This document shows positions 24,519 through 33,775 of a DNA stretch of 37,871 bases, in pieces. This stretch comes from a candidate division KSB1 bacterium (GTDB lineage: Bacteria; Zhuqueibacterota; Zhuqueibacteria; Oleimicrobiales; Geothermoviventaceae). The notes beneath the pieces are model-generated. The model ran no database searches. It saw only the letters and a program-made list of their open reading frames with translations, and was not told the DNA's origin. How positions within the stretch are numbered: the first letter of the stretch is position 1; each line of letters opens with the position of its first letter. The position numbers and the translations under genes are program-made. The stretch is taken from NCBI GenBank assembly GCA_034506315.1, contig JAPDPT010000032.1, positions 1 through 37,871 of the forward strand, written 5' to 3'.

Positions 24519-27119
24519 ATGCAAGCACAGACGCCTTCCTACCCGTTCATGGATCCGAACCTACCGATTGAGCAGCGGGTGGAGGACCTGCTGTCGCGTC
24601 TCACCCTGGAAGAGAAAGTCTCGCAGATGATGCACGATGCCCCTGCGATCGAACGGCTGGGGATTCCCAAGTACAACTGGTGGAACGAATGTCTGCACGG
24701 GGTAGCGCGGGCGGGCATCGCCACTGTCTTCCCCCAGGCCATCGGATTGGCGGCCACCTGGGACACAGACCTCATGCTGCGGATTGCCACGGCGATCTCC
24801 GATGAGGCGCGGGCCAAGCATCACGAGTTCGCACGACACGGCTGGCGCGACATCTATCAGGGCCTCACCTTCTGGTCGCCGAACATCAATATCTTCCGCG
24901 ATCCCCGCTGGGGCCGCGGGATGGAAACCTACGGAGAAGATCCTTTTCTGACCGGCTCGATGGCCGTGCAGTTCATCCGTGGGCTGCAGGGAGATCATCC
25001 CCGCTACCTGAAGCTTGTGGCGACGGCCAAGCATTTCGCTGTCCACAGCGGACCGGAGCCCGAGCGCCACACCTTCGACGCCCGGGTAAGCGAGCGAGAC
25101 CTCAGGGACACCTACCTGCCGGCGTTCGAGATGTGCGTTCGGGAGGCAAAGGTTCGCTCCGTCATGTGCGCTTACAATCGCACCCTGGGCGAGGCCTGCT
25201 GCGCCAGCCGCCGCCTGATCGAGAAGATCCTGCGGGAGGAATGGGACTTTGACGGATACGTCGTGTCGGACTGCTGGGCCATCACCGACATCTGGAAAAC
25301 GCACCGGGTCGCCGCCGACGCCTCGGAAGCTTCGGCGATGGCGGTAGCCGTTGGGACCGATCTGGAGTGCGGAAGCGACTATCGTTCCCTCCTCGACGCC
25401 GTGGGGCAGGGCAAGATCTCCGAAAGGGAAATTGACACCAGCCTGCGGCGACTGTTGCGTGCCCGTTTTGAACTCGGAATGTTTGATCCACCGGAAAGGG
25501 TGCCCTACGCCCAGGTCCCCTTCCACGTAAACGACTGCGCTGAGCACCGGGAGCTGGCGCTGCAGGCGGCCCGTGAGTCCATTGTGCTTCTCAAGAATGA
25601 CGGGACCTTGCCCCTCCGCAAGGACCTCAAGCGGGTCGCCGTGATCGGCCCCCTCGGCAACGATGAGCCGATTCTGCTCGGGAATTACGAAGGCACTCCC
25701 GCCGACCCGTGTACCATTCTGCGCGGGATCCGGGAGAAACTTCCTCACGCGGAAGTCCGCTTCAGCACAGGCTGCGACATCGCCGACGGTATGCCTGCCT
25801 TTGAGATTGTCCCCTCGGACGTGCTGCGAACCGGAGGACCGGACTGTCAACCCGGAGTCAAAGCCACCTTCTACGCGAACCGCAATCTTTCCGGAGACCC
25901 GATCCACACCGCCTGCTACCCCGCGGTGGACTTCAACTGGTATCTGCAACCTCCCATTCCCCAGCTTTCGGACGGGGTGTTCAGCGCTCGGTTCGAGGGC
26001 GTCCTGACACCGATCGTCTCGGGGACCTACAGCGTGGGGGTGTACGGCCACAGGGAAATTCGTTTCGTCTTGGACGGAAAGGAGATCTGCCACTTCGATG
26101 CCGATTACCGCCAGCAGCTTGCCTACGGGACCGTCGAGCTTACGGCCGGTCGCCCGTACCCGTTTACCATCGAATACAAGGGGATCCTGCCCCATTCGCA
26201 GCACCGTCCCTTCTTGCAGCTGGTGTGGTCGCGGCCGCAGCCGGAGAGGGAAAAAGAGGCCCTGGAGCTTGCCCGCTGGGCCGATGCCGTCATCCTCACC
26301 ATGGGCCTTTCTCCTCTTCTGGAGGGGGAGGAGATGCCTGTGGATCTGCCCGGGTTCCGGGGCGGCGACCGGACCGACATTGCCCTTCCGCGTCCTCAGG
26401 AAGAGCTAATGAAGAAAGTGGCCGCCGCGGGTAAGCCCACGGTGCTGGTCCTCCACAGCGGCAGTGCCGTGGCCATCCAGTGGGCGGCAGAGAATCTACC
26501 CGCCATCGTGCAAGCGTGGTACCCAGGCCAGGCCGGTGGGTGGGCTGTGGCCGACGTGCTTTTCGGGGACTACAATCCGGGCGGGAGGCTGCCCGTCACT
26601 TTCTACCGCTCCCTGGACGACCTTCCTCCCTTCGAAGACTACCGAATGGAGGGAAGGACGTACCGCTATTTCCGCGGCGAGCCCCTGTTTCCCTTCGGGT
26701 ACGGGTTGAGCTACACACGCTTCGCGTACAGTAATCTCCGCTTGCCCTCAGAGGCGAAGGCAGGGGAAGAGATTCGGGTTTCGGTCGTGGTGAAGAACGT
26801 GGGCGACCGAGCGGGTGACGAGGTTGTGCAGCTGTACATTACGGACCTGGAGGCCTCCGCGCCCGTGCCCATTCGCGCCCTGCGGGGCTTTCGACGAATC
26901 TTCCTGGAGCCAGGCCAGTCCACCGAGGTCGAGTTCTTGCTCAGGCCCCGCGACCTCAGTCTGGTGACCGAGGACGGCCGTCGCGTGCTTGAACCCGGCG
27001 AGTTCGAGATCAGTGTGGGAGGGAAGCAGCCGGGCTTCCACGGCCTGGCCGACGCGGCAACAACCGAAGTGCTCACCGGAAGGCTTCGCCTCACGGGCGC
27101 AACCTTGGAACTGCCGTGA
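24519..27119 (+). CDS. GH3 glycoside hydrolase with PA14 insert, tandem paralog without signal peptide
   Basis: This 866-residue enzyme is collinear with the preceding GH3 gene: RDPRWGRGMETYGEDPFLTG, TAKHFAVHSGPEPERHTF, nucleophile Asp251 in VVSDCWAI, a PA14 domain starting GVKATFYANR, the acid/base loop LSPLLEGEEMPVDLPGFR, and a C-terminal FnIII-like domain ending in GGKQPGFHGLADAATTEVL. It starts directly at the catalytic domain with no signal peptide, so it is probably cytoplasmic, unlike its neighbour. GAGGAGGAGGG precedes the ATG. The 132-nt gap and strong similarity indicate a tandem duplication. GH3 members with this layout act on beta-xylosides or beta-glucosides; the exact sugar is not predictable here. 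Confidence 0.92.
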   Translation: MQAQTPSYPFMDPNLPIEQRVEDLLSRLTLEEKVSQMMHDAPAIERLGIPKYNWWNECLHGVARAGIATVFPQAIGLAATWDTDLMLRIATAISDEARAKHHEFARHGWRDIYQGLTFWSPNINIFRDPRWGRGMETYGEDPFLTGSMAVQFIRGLQGDHPRYLKLVATAKHFAVHSGPEPERHTFDARVSERDLRDTYLPAFEMCVREAKVRSVMCAYNRTLGEACCASRRLIEKILREEWDFDGYVVSDCWAITDIWKTHRVAADASEASAMAVAVGTDLECGSDYRSLLDAVGQGKISEREIDTSLRRLLRARFELGMFDPPERVPYAQVPFHVNDCAEHRELALQAARESIVLLKNDGTLPLRKDLKRVAVIGPLGNDEPILLGNYEGTPADPCTILRGIREKLPHAEVRFSTGCDIADGMPAFEIVPSDVLRTGGPDCQPGVKATFYANRNLSGDPIHTACYPAVDFNWYLQPPIPQLSDGVFSARFEGVLTPIVSGTYSVGVYGHREIRFVLDGKEICHFDADYRQQLAYGTVELTAGRPYPFTIEYKGILPHSQHRPFLQLVWSRPQPEREKEALELARWADAVILTMGLSPLLEGEEMPVDLPGFRGGDRTDIALPRPQEELMKKVAAAGKPTVLVLHSGSAVAIQWAAENLPAIVQAWYPGQAGGWAVADVLFGDYNPGGRLPVTFYRSLDDLPPFEDYRMEGRTYRYFRGEPLFPFGYGLSYTRFAYSNLRLPSEAKAGEEIRVSVVVKNVGDRAGDEVVQLYITDLEASAPVPIRALRGFRRIFLEPGQSTEVEFLLRPRDLSLVTEDGRRVLEPGEFEISVGGKQPGFHGLADAATTEVLTGRLRLTGATLELP

Positions 27120-27461
27120 GGAGTCTCGGTAGACGAGTACGCGTAATGGCGAGCTGGACAGGGGAAAGCCAGGACCGAGAGGAAGCCTGGCCGACCCGGT
27201 CGGCGGTTGTGACCCAGGGCGTTCGACGAAGGCCCGCGCGTAGAAGGCAGGCCTCCCGTAAGCTGGGGGCTGAGAATCGCGGCTGATAGGGGTCCGGCGG
27301 AGACGAGGGGTCTCATTCCTAACCCAGCGGCGAACGAACCCCCTGCCTACGCGCGGAATAGCCTCGGGGACGGACGCAGGGGCCACGGCTCACAGGCCAG
27401 GCTTGGAAGCGCGCCGGAGAGGAAGCCCTGCTTTGATAGGTGAACCGGGAGTGACTCCGAG
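27120..27461. other. gap of about 340 bp with no recognised gene
   Basis: Only shadow frames are present. I see no terminator for the GH3 pair and no strong promoter for the DUF432-MscS pair. Confidence 0.4.
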
Positions 27462-28298
27462 GTGATAAGCCACGTGGAGATGGAACCGCTGTCTGGCGGA
27501 GGTGGTTCGGATGGCGATCATCGGGTACCGTGGGGCCCGCTTGAAGTCCGGCTGGACGAGCTCCACGAACTCGTGATCGGGCCCCTCCACCTTTACTTGG
27601 AGCGAAGGGGGGACGAGCTGCTCATCGCCTATCAGCACAATGGGGAGGGGGTCGGGAATGGCGAGACCGCTGGGACGGCTGGGCTTCTGTGGCAACGCTT
27701 CGTAGTGGGGGAAGCGAAGCTTTCCCTCGCGCCCGCATTGCCCGACCGGTCTGTCGTGATCCAATCAGAGAATCCTTTCTGGCTTCCCGTGGGTGCGAAG
27801 GCGGAATTCTTCGTCGAGATTCCGGCGTGGGTGCAGCTGCGCCTTCATTCCGGTACGGAGACGACCTTGGTCGATGTTCCCACGGTTCCCCTCTCCCAGA
27901 CCTGGTTCGGCACGTTCACGGACGGCGAGCTCTGTTACTGGCTGCGCACCGCGATACGGCGCGAACCGCCGGAGCCGGGAGCAGGCCCTCACTGGATTGT
28001 TTGCCCCGTGGATGTGCGAAATGAAGGGGGCGATAAGCTCCTGGTGGACTATTTCTGCCTGCGGGTGCGTGCCCTTTCCCTGTACCTGGGCGGGCAACGC
28101 CTCTGGACAGACGTTTTCTCTCTCACCTTTCGGGGCGAGAGATTCGACACCCGCCAGTGGCCCACCGGCCGTCGGGCCAAGCAGGCCAAGAAGGCGCGCT
28201 GGCTGAGCGGGCCGCGGGAAGTGATGCGCAAATCGGTGATCGCGCGCACGTTCTCCCAGGGCGGGGATCTGCCAGGGATCGGCATCCGAATCTTGTGA
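27462..28298 (+). CDS. DUF432-like protein paired with an MscS channel
   Basis: This soluble protein of about 278 residues, with no signal peptide or membrane helices, is made largely of beta strands (WYG/WFG-like strand edges, VWKPVGAKAEFFVEIPAW-type pattern). Its layout matches DUF432: an N-terminal strand set WGPLEVRLDELHELVIGPLH, a middle segment QTWFGTFTDGELCYWLRTAI and a Lys/Arg-rich C-terminal tail. DUF432 genes are known to sit next to mscS genes, as here, and a regulatory or tethering role for the channel is a reasonable inference. GTG 27462 or ATG 27480 could be the start; neither has a strong ribosome-binding site. The MscS gene begins 18 nt after its stop. Confidence 0.55.
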   Translation: MISHVEMEPLSGGGGSDGDHRVPWGPLEVRLDELHELVIGPLHLYLERRGDELLIAYQHNGEGVGNGETAGTAGLLWQRFVVGEAKLSLAPALPDRSVVIQSENPFWLPVGAKAEFFVEIPAWVQLRLHSGTETTLVDVPTVPLSQTWFGTFTDGELCYWLRTAIRREPPEPGAGPHWIVCPVDVRNEGGDKLLVDYFCLRVRALSLYLGGQRLWTDVFSLTFRGERFDTRQWPTGRRAKQAKKARWLSGPREVMRKSVIARTFSQGGDLPGIGIRIL

Positions 28299-28316
28299 AA
28301 GGAGGAGGTGAGGGCG

Positions 28317-29162
28317 ATGGGCTTCTCGTCCAAATTGGCCGGGCAGATTCAGGAGCTGGCCACCCTGCACAATCTGGCCACTCTGATCCGGGTGGCTGTG
28401 TGGCTGATCGTGGGGATACCCGCGGTTCTCCTCCTTGCGCGGTACCTACGGGGCTACCTCTCCCGGAGGTACACGGCCCAGCAGGCCATGCTGGGAAGCC
28501 GCTTTGTGCTGTACCTTGGCGTGGGCTTCGTCGTCTTCACCGTGCTGACGGAATTGGGCTTCAAACTGACCACCATCCTTGGGGCTGCGGGTATTGTGGG
28601 AGTCGCCGTGGGTTTCGCCGCCCAGACGAGCGTCTCCAACATCATCAGCGGGCTGTTCATTGTGGCCGAACGGCCCTTCGAGGTCGGGGACGTCATCACC
28701 GTGGGCAATGTGACGGGTGAGGTGCTGAGTATCGACGCCCTGTCCGTGAAATTGCGGACCTTCGACAATCGATTTGTGCGCATACCCAACGAGACGATCC
28801 TCAAGACGGAAGTGACCAACGTGACCCGCTTCCCGATCCGCCGTGTGGAGATTACCGTGGGGGTCGCCTACAAGGAAGACATCGGCAAGGTGCGCGATGT
28901 GCTGCTGGACATCGTCCATCGAAATCCCCTCTGCCTGAATCATCCGGAGCCGCTGGTTCTCCTCTCCGGTTTCGGGACCTCCTCCGTAGACCTTACGCTG
29001 ATGGTCTGGGCAACCAAAGGGGACTACCTCCATGTGCGAAACGCGGTGATCGAGGAGATCAAGCGGAGGTTTGACCAGGAGGGGATCGAAATCCCCTTCC
29101 CCCACGTTTCCCTGTACGCCGGAGCAGCCACGTCCCCCATCCCCGTCAAGCTGGTCAGTTGA
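28317..29162 (+). CDS. MscS-family small-conductance mechanosensitive channel
   Basis: This 281-residue inner-membrane channel would release solutes on osmotic downshock. It has three membrane helices: about residues 22-46, 62-84 and the pore-lining TM3 near 88-120, with LGAAGIVGVAVGFAAQTSVS and NIISGLFIV. A conserved beta domain follows (RPFEVGDVITVGNVTGEVLSI, FVRIPNETILKTEVTN), then an alpha/beta C-terminal vestibule ending FPHVSLYAG. The length equals that of the compact MscS type. ATG 28317 has AAAGGAGGAGG at 8-nt spacing. It is the second gene of the DUF432-mscS pair and is followed by a strong terminator. Confidence 0.92.
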   Translation: MGFSSKLAGQIQELATLHNLATLIRVAVWLIVGIPAVLLLARYLRGYLSRRYTAQQAMLGSRFVLYLGVGFVVFTVLTELGFKLTTILGAAGIVGVAVGFAAQTSVSNIISGLFIVAERPFEVGDVITVGNVTGEVLSIDALSVKLRTFDNRFVRIPNETILKTEVTNVTRFPIRRVEITVGVAYKEDIGKVRDVLLDIVHRNPLCLNHPEPLVLLSGFGTSSVDLTLMVWATKGDYLHVRNAVIEEIKRRFDQEGIEIPFPHVSLYAGAATSPIPVKLVS

Positions 29163-29163
29163 G

Positions 29164-29202
29164 AAAAGCGGGACCAGAGTTCGGTCCCGCCATTCGGCTT
29201 TT
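29164..29202 (+). terminator. intrinsic terminator after the MscS gene
   Basis: GCGGGACC (29168-29175) pairs perfectly with GGTCCCGC (29183-29190) around a 7-nt loop. AAAAGC before and GCTTTT after extend the stem past a bulge. It begins within 2 nt of the mscS stop and separates the DUF432-mscS unit from the GH95 cluster. Confidence 0.75.
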
Positions 29203-29513
29203 CCCCGGGAGCGTCGTCAGGATCGGGTTCTTTCCGGACCTATCCGGGGGGCGAAGTCTTGTCCTCCCGGCCTGGTAGGAACGGGCGCGGCGAGTCCGCA
29301 GCCTGGGCGCGTTTCTCGTCTCGAATCCCCTCGGCGCAGGCGGGTCGGGGCGCGAAAGGGCTTGCCCGGGGGCATACAGGCTCCCCAGGGGAGAGGCAAC
29401 TTCGGCCTCCCCACCCGGTGCCTTCGGCTCGGTGGAGGAGGCTTGCGCGATCGATGGGCTTGCCCTAAATTGAAGCAGGTGTGACCGCGCTGGGCAGAGA
29501 GGGCGAGGTGCGC

Positions 29514-32219
29514 GTGATCCGGAGGGTCCCTTCCAGGCTGAGCAGACAGGCCGCCGGGATCTCCCGAGCGAGAATCGCGAGGGAGCGTTGCTGCGCGTTG
29601 CGAGGGGGAGGGACAAATCGTGGCAACCTGGGTACTCCGAGGAGAGAAGTTCCCTCCGGCTACCTGGGCGATAGGTCTGTTTCGCGTGGCCGACTTGCGT
29701 GTCACTGGGGGCTCAATCCTGCAGTCGCCTGCCTCTTGCTCCTGCTGCTGACCTCCTTTCGTGCTCAGGCTTCTTCGTCCGCGGTGGATCGCAGGCTCCG
29801 GCTCTGGTACGATCGCCCTGCTTGTGCCTGGGAGGAAGCACTGCCCATCGGCAACGGACGATTGGGGGCTATGGTCTTCGGTCAGCCCTGCAGAGAGCGC
29901 CTGGCCCTTAACGAGGACACCATGTACGCGGGAGAGCCGGAGCCCGTGGGTAGGGTGCCCATCTACAAGTACGTCGACCAGGTCTTTGACCTGGTGCGGC
30001 AGGGGAAGTACGCCATGGCGACGCAGATTGTGGACCAGCACATGCTTGGGCGCAATCACCAGGCCTATCAGCCTGTGGGCGATCTCTGGTTGGAGTTCCC
30101 AGACGTGGACAGCGCATCCGTACGCGAGTATAGTCGGGAGCTGGACTTGGACTCGGCCATCGTGCGCCTGCGCTTCCGAACAGGGGATGTGCGGTACGCG
30201 CGGGAGTACTTCGCCAGCGCGGTAGATCAGGTGATCGTCGTGCGTCTGTGGACGGATCGCCCTTCCTGTCTGAGCGTGCGCGCGAGCCTGACGACTCCGC
30301 ACGCCTTCGTCAAGCGGCGCGTGGAGCCGACCGGGGAGATGGTCCTCTCCGCCAAGGCTCCTCTCCACGCATGTACCCGCACCTTAGAGTGGGTTCTTCA
30401 GCGGGGCGAGCAGCACAAGTACCCGGAGCTCTTCGACCGGCAAGGCAAGCCCAAGGTCGCCGGCGACATCGTCTACGCGGACAATCCGGCCGGCAAAGGG
30501 ATGAACTTCGAGGTTCGGCTGCGCGCTCTGGCCTCCGGAGGAAAGATTTTCGCCGAGGACACGTCCCTCATGGTTGCGGGCGCGGATACTGTGACGTTAC
30601 TGCTGACCATTGGGACAAGCTACAACGGCTTTCGACGTTCTCCGAGCCGGGAAGGAGTCGACCCATCGCGGCGCACGCGGCCGGTACTCCAGAAGGCAGT
30701 CCGCAAGCCGTACCATGCCCTGCGGCGAGCCCACGTGGAAGACTACAGGCGTCTCTTTGGCCGCGTGAAGTTGGCTCTTGAGGGCGAAAGGAACGAGGAC
30801 TTGCCCACCGATCGCCGCCTCGCCGAGTTCGCACATCGGGAAGACGTGGGGCTGATCGAGCTTCTGTTCCAGTACGGGAGGTATCTGCTCCTGTCCAGCA
30901 GCCGACCTGGGACCCAGCCGGCCAACCTGCAGGGAATCTGGAACGCTGAGCGCCGTCCCCCCTGGAACAGCGGCTACACCCTGAACATCAATACCGAGAT
31001 GAACTACTGGCCAGCCGAGGTGACGAACCTGCCGGAGTGCGCCGAACCCCTCTTTCGGCTCATCGAAGAGTGCTGGCAGAACGGGAAGATTACGGCGCGC
31101 CGCAGCTATCGGTGTCGGGGCTGGGTAGTCCACCACAATGTGAGCCTCTGGCGGAACACCGATCCGATCGACAACCGGGCGGTGACTTCGTTTTGGCCAA
31201 TGGGCTCCGGCTGGCTCTGCCTGCACCTCTGGGAGCACTTCGCCTTCGGCGGCGACCGGGAATTCCTGCGACGAGCCTATCCAATCCTTCGCGACGCCGC
31301 CCTGTTCTACCTGGACTGGCTGCGGGAGGACGAGCAGGGCTATCTCGTTACCCCCGTTTCGACCTCCCCCGAACTGGCCTTCCGAACCCCAGACGGCCAG
31401 GAAGCCGCCGTGAGCATGGCCTCGACCATGGATATGTCCATCATCCGTGAGCTGTTCGAGAAATGTGTGGAGGCTTCCGAACTCCTCGGCGTGGACCGGA
31501 AACTGCGTCAGAGGCTTCGCCAGGCCCTCGGTCGCCTCTATCCATTTCGGATCGGGCAATGGGGGCAGCTTCAGGAATGGTACCAGGATTGGGACGATCC
31601 GAATGAGCACCATCGGCACGTGTCGCACCTGTTTGGGGTGTTCCCAGGCGACCTCATCACCCCGGAGAAGACTCCCGCCCTGATGGAAGCTGCCCGCCGA
31701 TCGCTGGTCCTGCGAGGCGACGAAGGTACCGGATGGTCTCTGGCCTGGAAGATCAATCTCTGGGCCAGGTTCCGCGACGGCGAGCACGCCCTTCAAGTCG
31801 TGCGCCGGATGATACGCCCGGTCCGCCCTGGCCAGCGGGGCGGAGGTGGCGGTTTTTACCCCAATCTGTTCGACGCCCATCCCCCGTTCCAAATCGACGG
31901 CAACTTCGGGTTCACCAGCGGAATCGCGGAGATGCTCCTCCAGAGCCATCAGGGCTTTGTGCACTTTCTTCCTGCGCTGCCCGAGGCGTGGAGCGCTGGA
32001 GAGGTTCAGGGGCTACGCGCCCGCGGTGGATTCGAGATCAACCTGCGCTGGGCCGAGGGGCAACTGCAGGTGGCGACCATCCGATCCCTGCTGGGAGGCC
32101 CGTGCCGGGTTGTCTATCGAGATAGGGAGTGCGCACTTGAGACGGAGCCGGGAGGCGAGTACCGACTGGACGGGCAGCTACTCCTTCTTGAAACCCAGGG
32201 ACCGGCCCGGGTTCGTTGA
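29514..32219 (+). CDS. GH95 alpha-L-fucosidase / alpha-L-galactosidase, exported
   Basis: This GH95 enzyme of about 900 residues removes terminal alpha-L-fucose or L-galactose. Seen: an N-terminal beta domain starting LWYDRPACAWEEALPIGNGR, typical of the family. The (alpha/alpha)6 barrel has QPANLQGIWNAERRPPWNSG and YTLNINTEMNYWPAEVTNLP (the two Asn active-site residues), VSTSPELAF with the acid Glu, and the Asp in FQIDGNFGFTSGIAEMLLQS. A hydrophobic signal segment ACLLLLLLTSFRAQA lies about 70 codons after the listed start, so the true start is uncertain. GTG 29514 has AGAGGGCGAGG; TTG 29598 and GTG 29481 are alternatives, and no ATG lies near the signal. First gene of a five-gene carbohydrate cluster. 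Confidence 0.9.
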   Translation: MIRRVPSRLSRQAAGISRARIARERCCALRGGGTNRGNLGTPRREVPSGYLGDRSVSRGRLACHWGLNPAVACLLLLLLTSFRAQASSSAVDRRLRLWYDRPACAWEEALPIGNGRLGAMVFGQPCRERLALNEDTMYAGEPEPVGRVPIYKYVDQVFDLVRQGKYAMATQIVDQHMLGRNHQAYQPVGDLWLEFPDVDSASVREYSRELDLDSAIVRLRFRTGDVRYAREYFASAVDQVIVVRLWTDRPSCLSVRASLTTPHAFVKRRVEPTGEMVLSAKAPLHACTRTLEWVLQRGEQHKYPELFDRQGKPKVAGDIVYADNPAGKGMNFEVRLRALASGGKIFAEDTSLMVAGADTVTLLLTIGTSYNGFRRSPSREGVDPSRRTRPVLQKAVRKPYHALRRAHVEDYRRLFGRVKLALEGERNEDLPTDRRLAEFAHREDVGLIELLFQYGRYLLLSSSRPGTQPANLQGIWNAERRPPWNSGYTLNINTEMNYWPAEVTNLPECAEPLFRLIEECWQNGKITARRSYRCRGWVVHHNVSLWRNTDPIDNRAVTSFWPMGSGWLCLHLWEHFAFGGDREFLRRAYPILRDAALFYLDWLREDEQGYLVTPVSTSPELAFRTPDGQEAAVSMASTMDMSIIRELFEKCVEASELLGVDRKLRQRLRQALGRLYPFRIGQWGQLQEWYQDWDDPNEHHRHVSHLFGVFPGDLITPEKTPALMEAARRSLVLRGDEGTGWSLAWKINLWARFRDGEHALQVVRRMIRPVRPGQRGGGGGFYPNLFDAHPPFQIDGNFGFTSGIAEMLLQSHQGFVHFLPALPEAWSAGEVQGLRARGGFEINLRWAEGQLQVATIRSLLGGPCRVVYRDRECALETEPGGEYRLDGQLLLLETQGPARVR

Positions 32220-32309
32220 GCTTGCCCTGCACCCGGCCGAGGCGAGCAGGGCGCGAGGGATGAGGGAAGGCAAGGGAATAGGAATTCAGTTTTGGCGAGA
32301 GGAGGGACC

Positions 32310-33620
32310 GTGCGAAGAACAAAGGAATACGCCACGCTGCTCTGGACCGTCCTTGCGGCAACTCACCTGTGGGCGCAGGAGGGGTTCCGTCCCCTCTTCA
32401 ACGGCAGGGACCTCTCCGGATGGGTGAACGTAAACGGGGCGCCGGAGACCTGGACGGTGCGAGAAGGAATGATCGTCTGCTCGGGCGTGCCCAAGAGTGT
32501 GTTGCGCACGGACCGGATGTACCAGAACTTCATCCTGGAACTGGAATGGCGGCATGTTCAGCAGGGAGGAAACGCAGGCCTGTTTCTGTTTGCGGACGGC
32601 CTCCCGGCTGTGGGTGGCCCCTATCCGCGCTGCATCGAGGTGCAGATTCGTGACGGCAATCCCGGCGACATCTTCCCTCTTCGGGGAGCAGGAATGTGCC
32701 CCTGGTCGCTCCCTCCGGAGGGGAGGGTGCGCTCAGTGCCCAGCGAGAACTTGGTGCGACCGGCGGGACAATGGAACCATTATCGGGTGGAGGCCCGAGA
32801 CGGCGTGGTCACTTTGGCTGTCAACGGCAAAGTGGTGAACCGAGCCTACCACGTGATTCCGCGCAAAGGATACATCTGCCTCGAGGCAGAGGGTAGCGAG
32901 GTGCATTTCCGCAACCTCCGGATTCGGGAGCTACCGGGGGCCGATCCCCCGCCCGAGGTGGTGGCCCGCGACGGCGAGGGCTTTGTATCCCTCTACAATG
33001 GTGTGGACCTGAGAGGGTGGCGTGTGGCTCCAGGAAGTGAGGGGCACTGGCGTCCCAAGGACTGGATTCTCGCCTACGACGGCAAGAGCGAGGCGCAGGG
33101 CGACGGACGCCACCTCTGGACAGAAGAGGAATTCGGCGATTTCCTCCTGATGGTGGACTGGAGGCTGCCTGGCGAAGTCAGAATGGACTCGGTGCCCGTC
33201 ATCCTTCCGGATGGGAGTACGCTGAGGGACGCGGCGGGAGGTGAGGTGCGGGTGCCCATAGCCGATGCCGGCGATTCCGGGATCTACCTGCGCGGATCCT
33301 CGAAGGCACAGGTGAACATCTGGAACTGGCCGGTGGGCTCGGGTGAGATCTGGGGCTATCGGACGGACCCGGAGATGCCCGCCTGCGTACGGCAGGGGGC
33401 CACTCCGATTCAGGCGGCGGACAACGCCATCGGAGAGTGGAATCGTTTCGTGATCACCGTGCGCGGTTCGCGTGTGTGGGTGGAGCTGAACGGCAAGCCT
33501 GTGATCTGCGGTGTTGAGCTCCCCGGGCTGCCGGCGCGCGGCCGCATCGGCCTCCAGCACCACGGCGACCCCATCGAGTTTGCCAATCTGTTCATCAAGC
33601 GGCTCGACGGTGTGAAGTGA
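32310..33620 (+). CDS. secreted protein with two DUF1080 (3-keto-disaccharide hydrolase-like) domains
   Basis: This 436-residue protein has a signal peptide (cleaved near HLWA/QE, residue 23) and two concanavalin-like DUF1080 domains. Domain 1 (about 25-210) starts FRPLFNGRDLSGWVNVNG and has NAGLFLFADG and GQWNHYRVEARDG. Domain 2 (about 225-436) starts FVSLYNGVDLRGW and has GDSGIYLRGSSKAQVNIWN and EWNRFVITVRGSRVWVELNG. Single-domain relatives include 3-keto-glycoside hydrolases; the duplicated form may bind or cleave glycans. GTG 32310 is preferred because AGAGGAGGGACC sits right before it. It lies 90 nt after GH95. Confidence 0.82.
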   Translation: MRRTKEYATLLWTVLAATHLWAQEGFRPLFNGRDLSGWVNVNGAPETWTVREGMIVCSGVPKSVLRTDRMYQNFILELEWRHVQQGGNAGLFLFADGLPAVGGPYPRCIEVQIRDGNPGDIFPLRGAGMCPWSLPPEGRVRSVPSENLVRPAGQWNHYRVEARDGVVTLAVNGKVVNRAYHVIPRKGYICLEAEGSEVHFRNLRIRELPGADPPPEVVARDGEGFVSLYNGVDLRGWRVAPGSEGHWRPKDWILAYDGKSEAQGDGRHLWTEEEFGDFLLMVDWRLPGEVRMDSVPVILPDGSTLRDAAGGEVRVPIADAGDSGIYLRGSSKAQVNIWNWPVGSGEIWGYRTDPEMPACVRQGATPIQAADNAIGEWNRFVITVRGSRVWVELNGKPVICGVELPGLPARGRIGLQHHGDPIEFANLFIKRLDGVK

Positions 33621-33775
33621 CCTCGCCGGAAGGAATCGCTGGTCGGTCCGAAAACTTTAGGCCGGTGGGAGAGGAAGTCGGAGAGTCGATTGTAGCCGCC
33701 CGCGGAAGGCGGGGAGCAGCGCCGGGGAAACCGGTGTTCGGAAGAAGGAGAAGGGCATCCGGAGGTGGACGTCGC

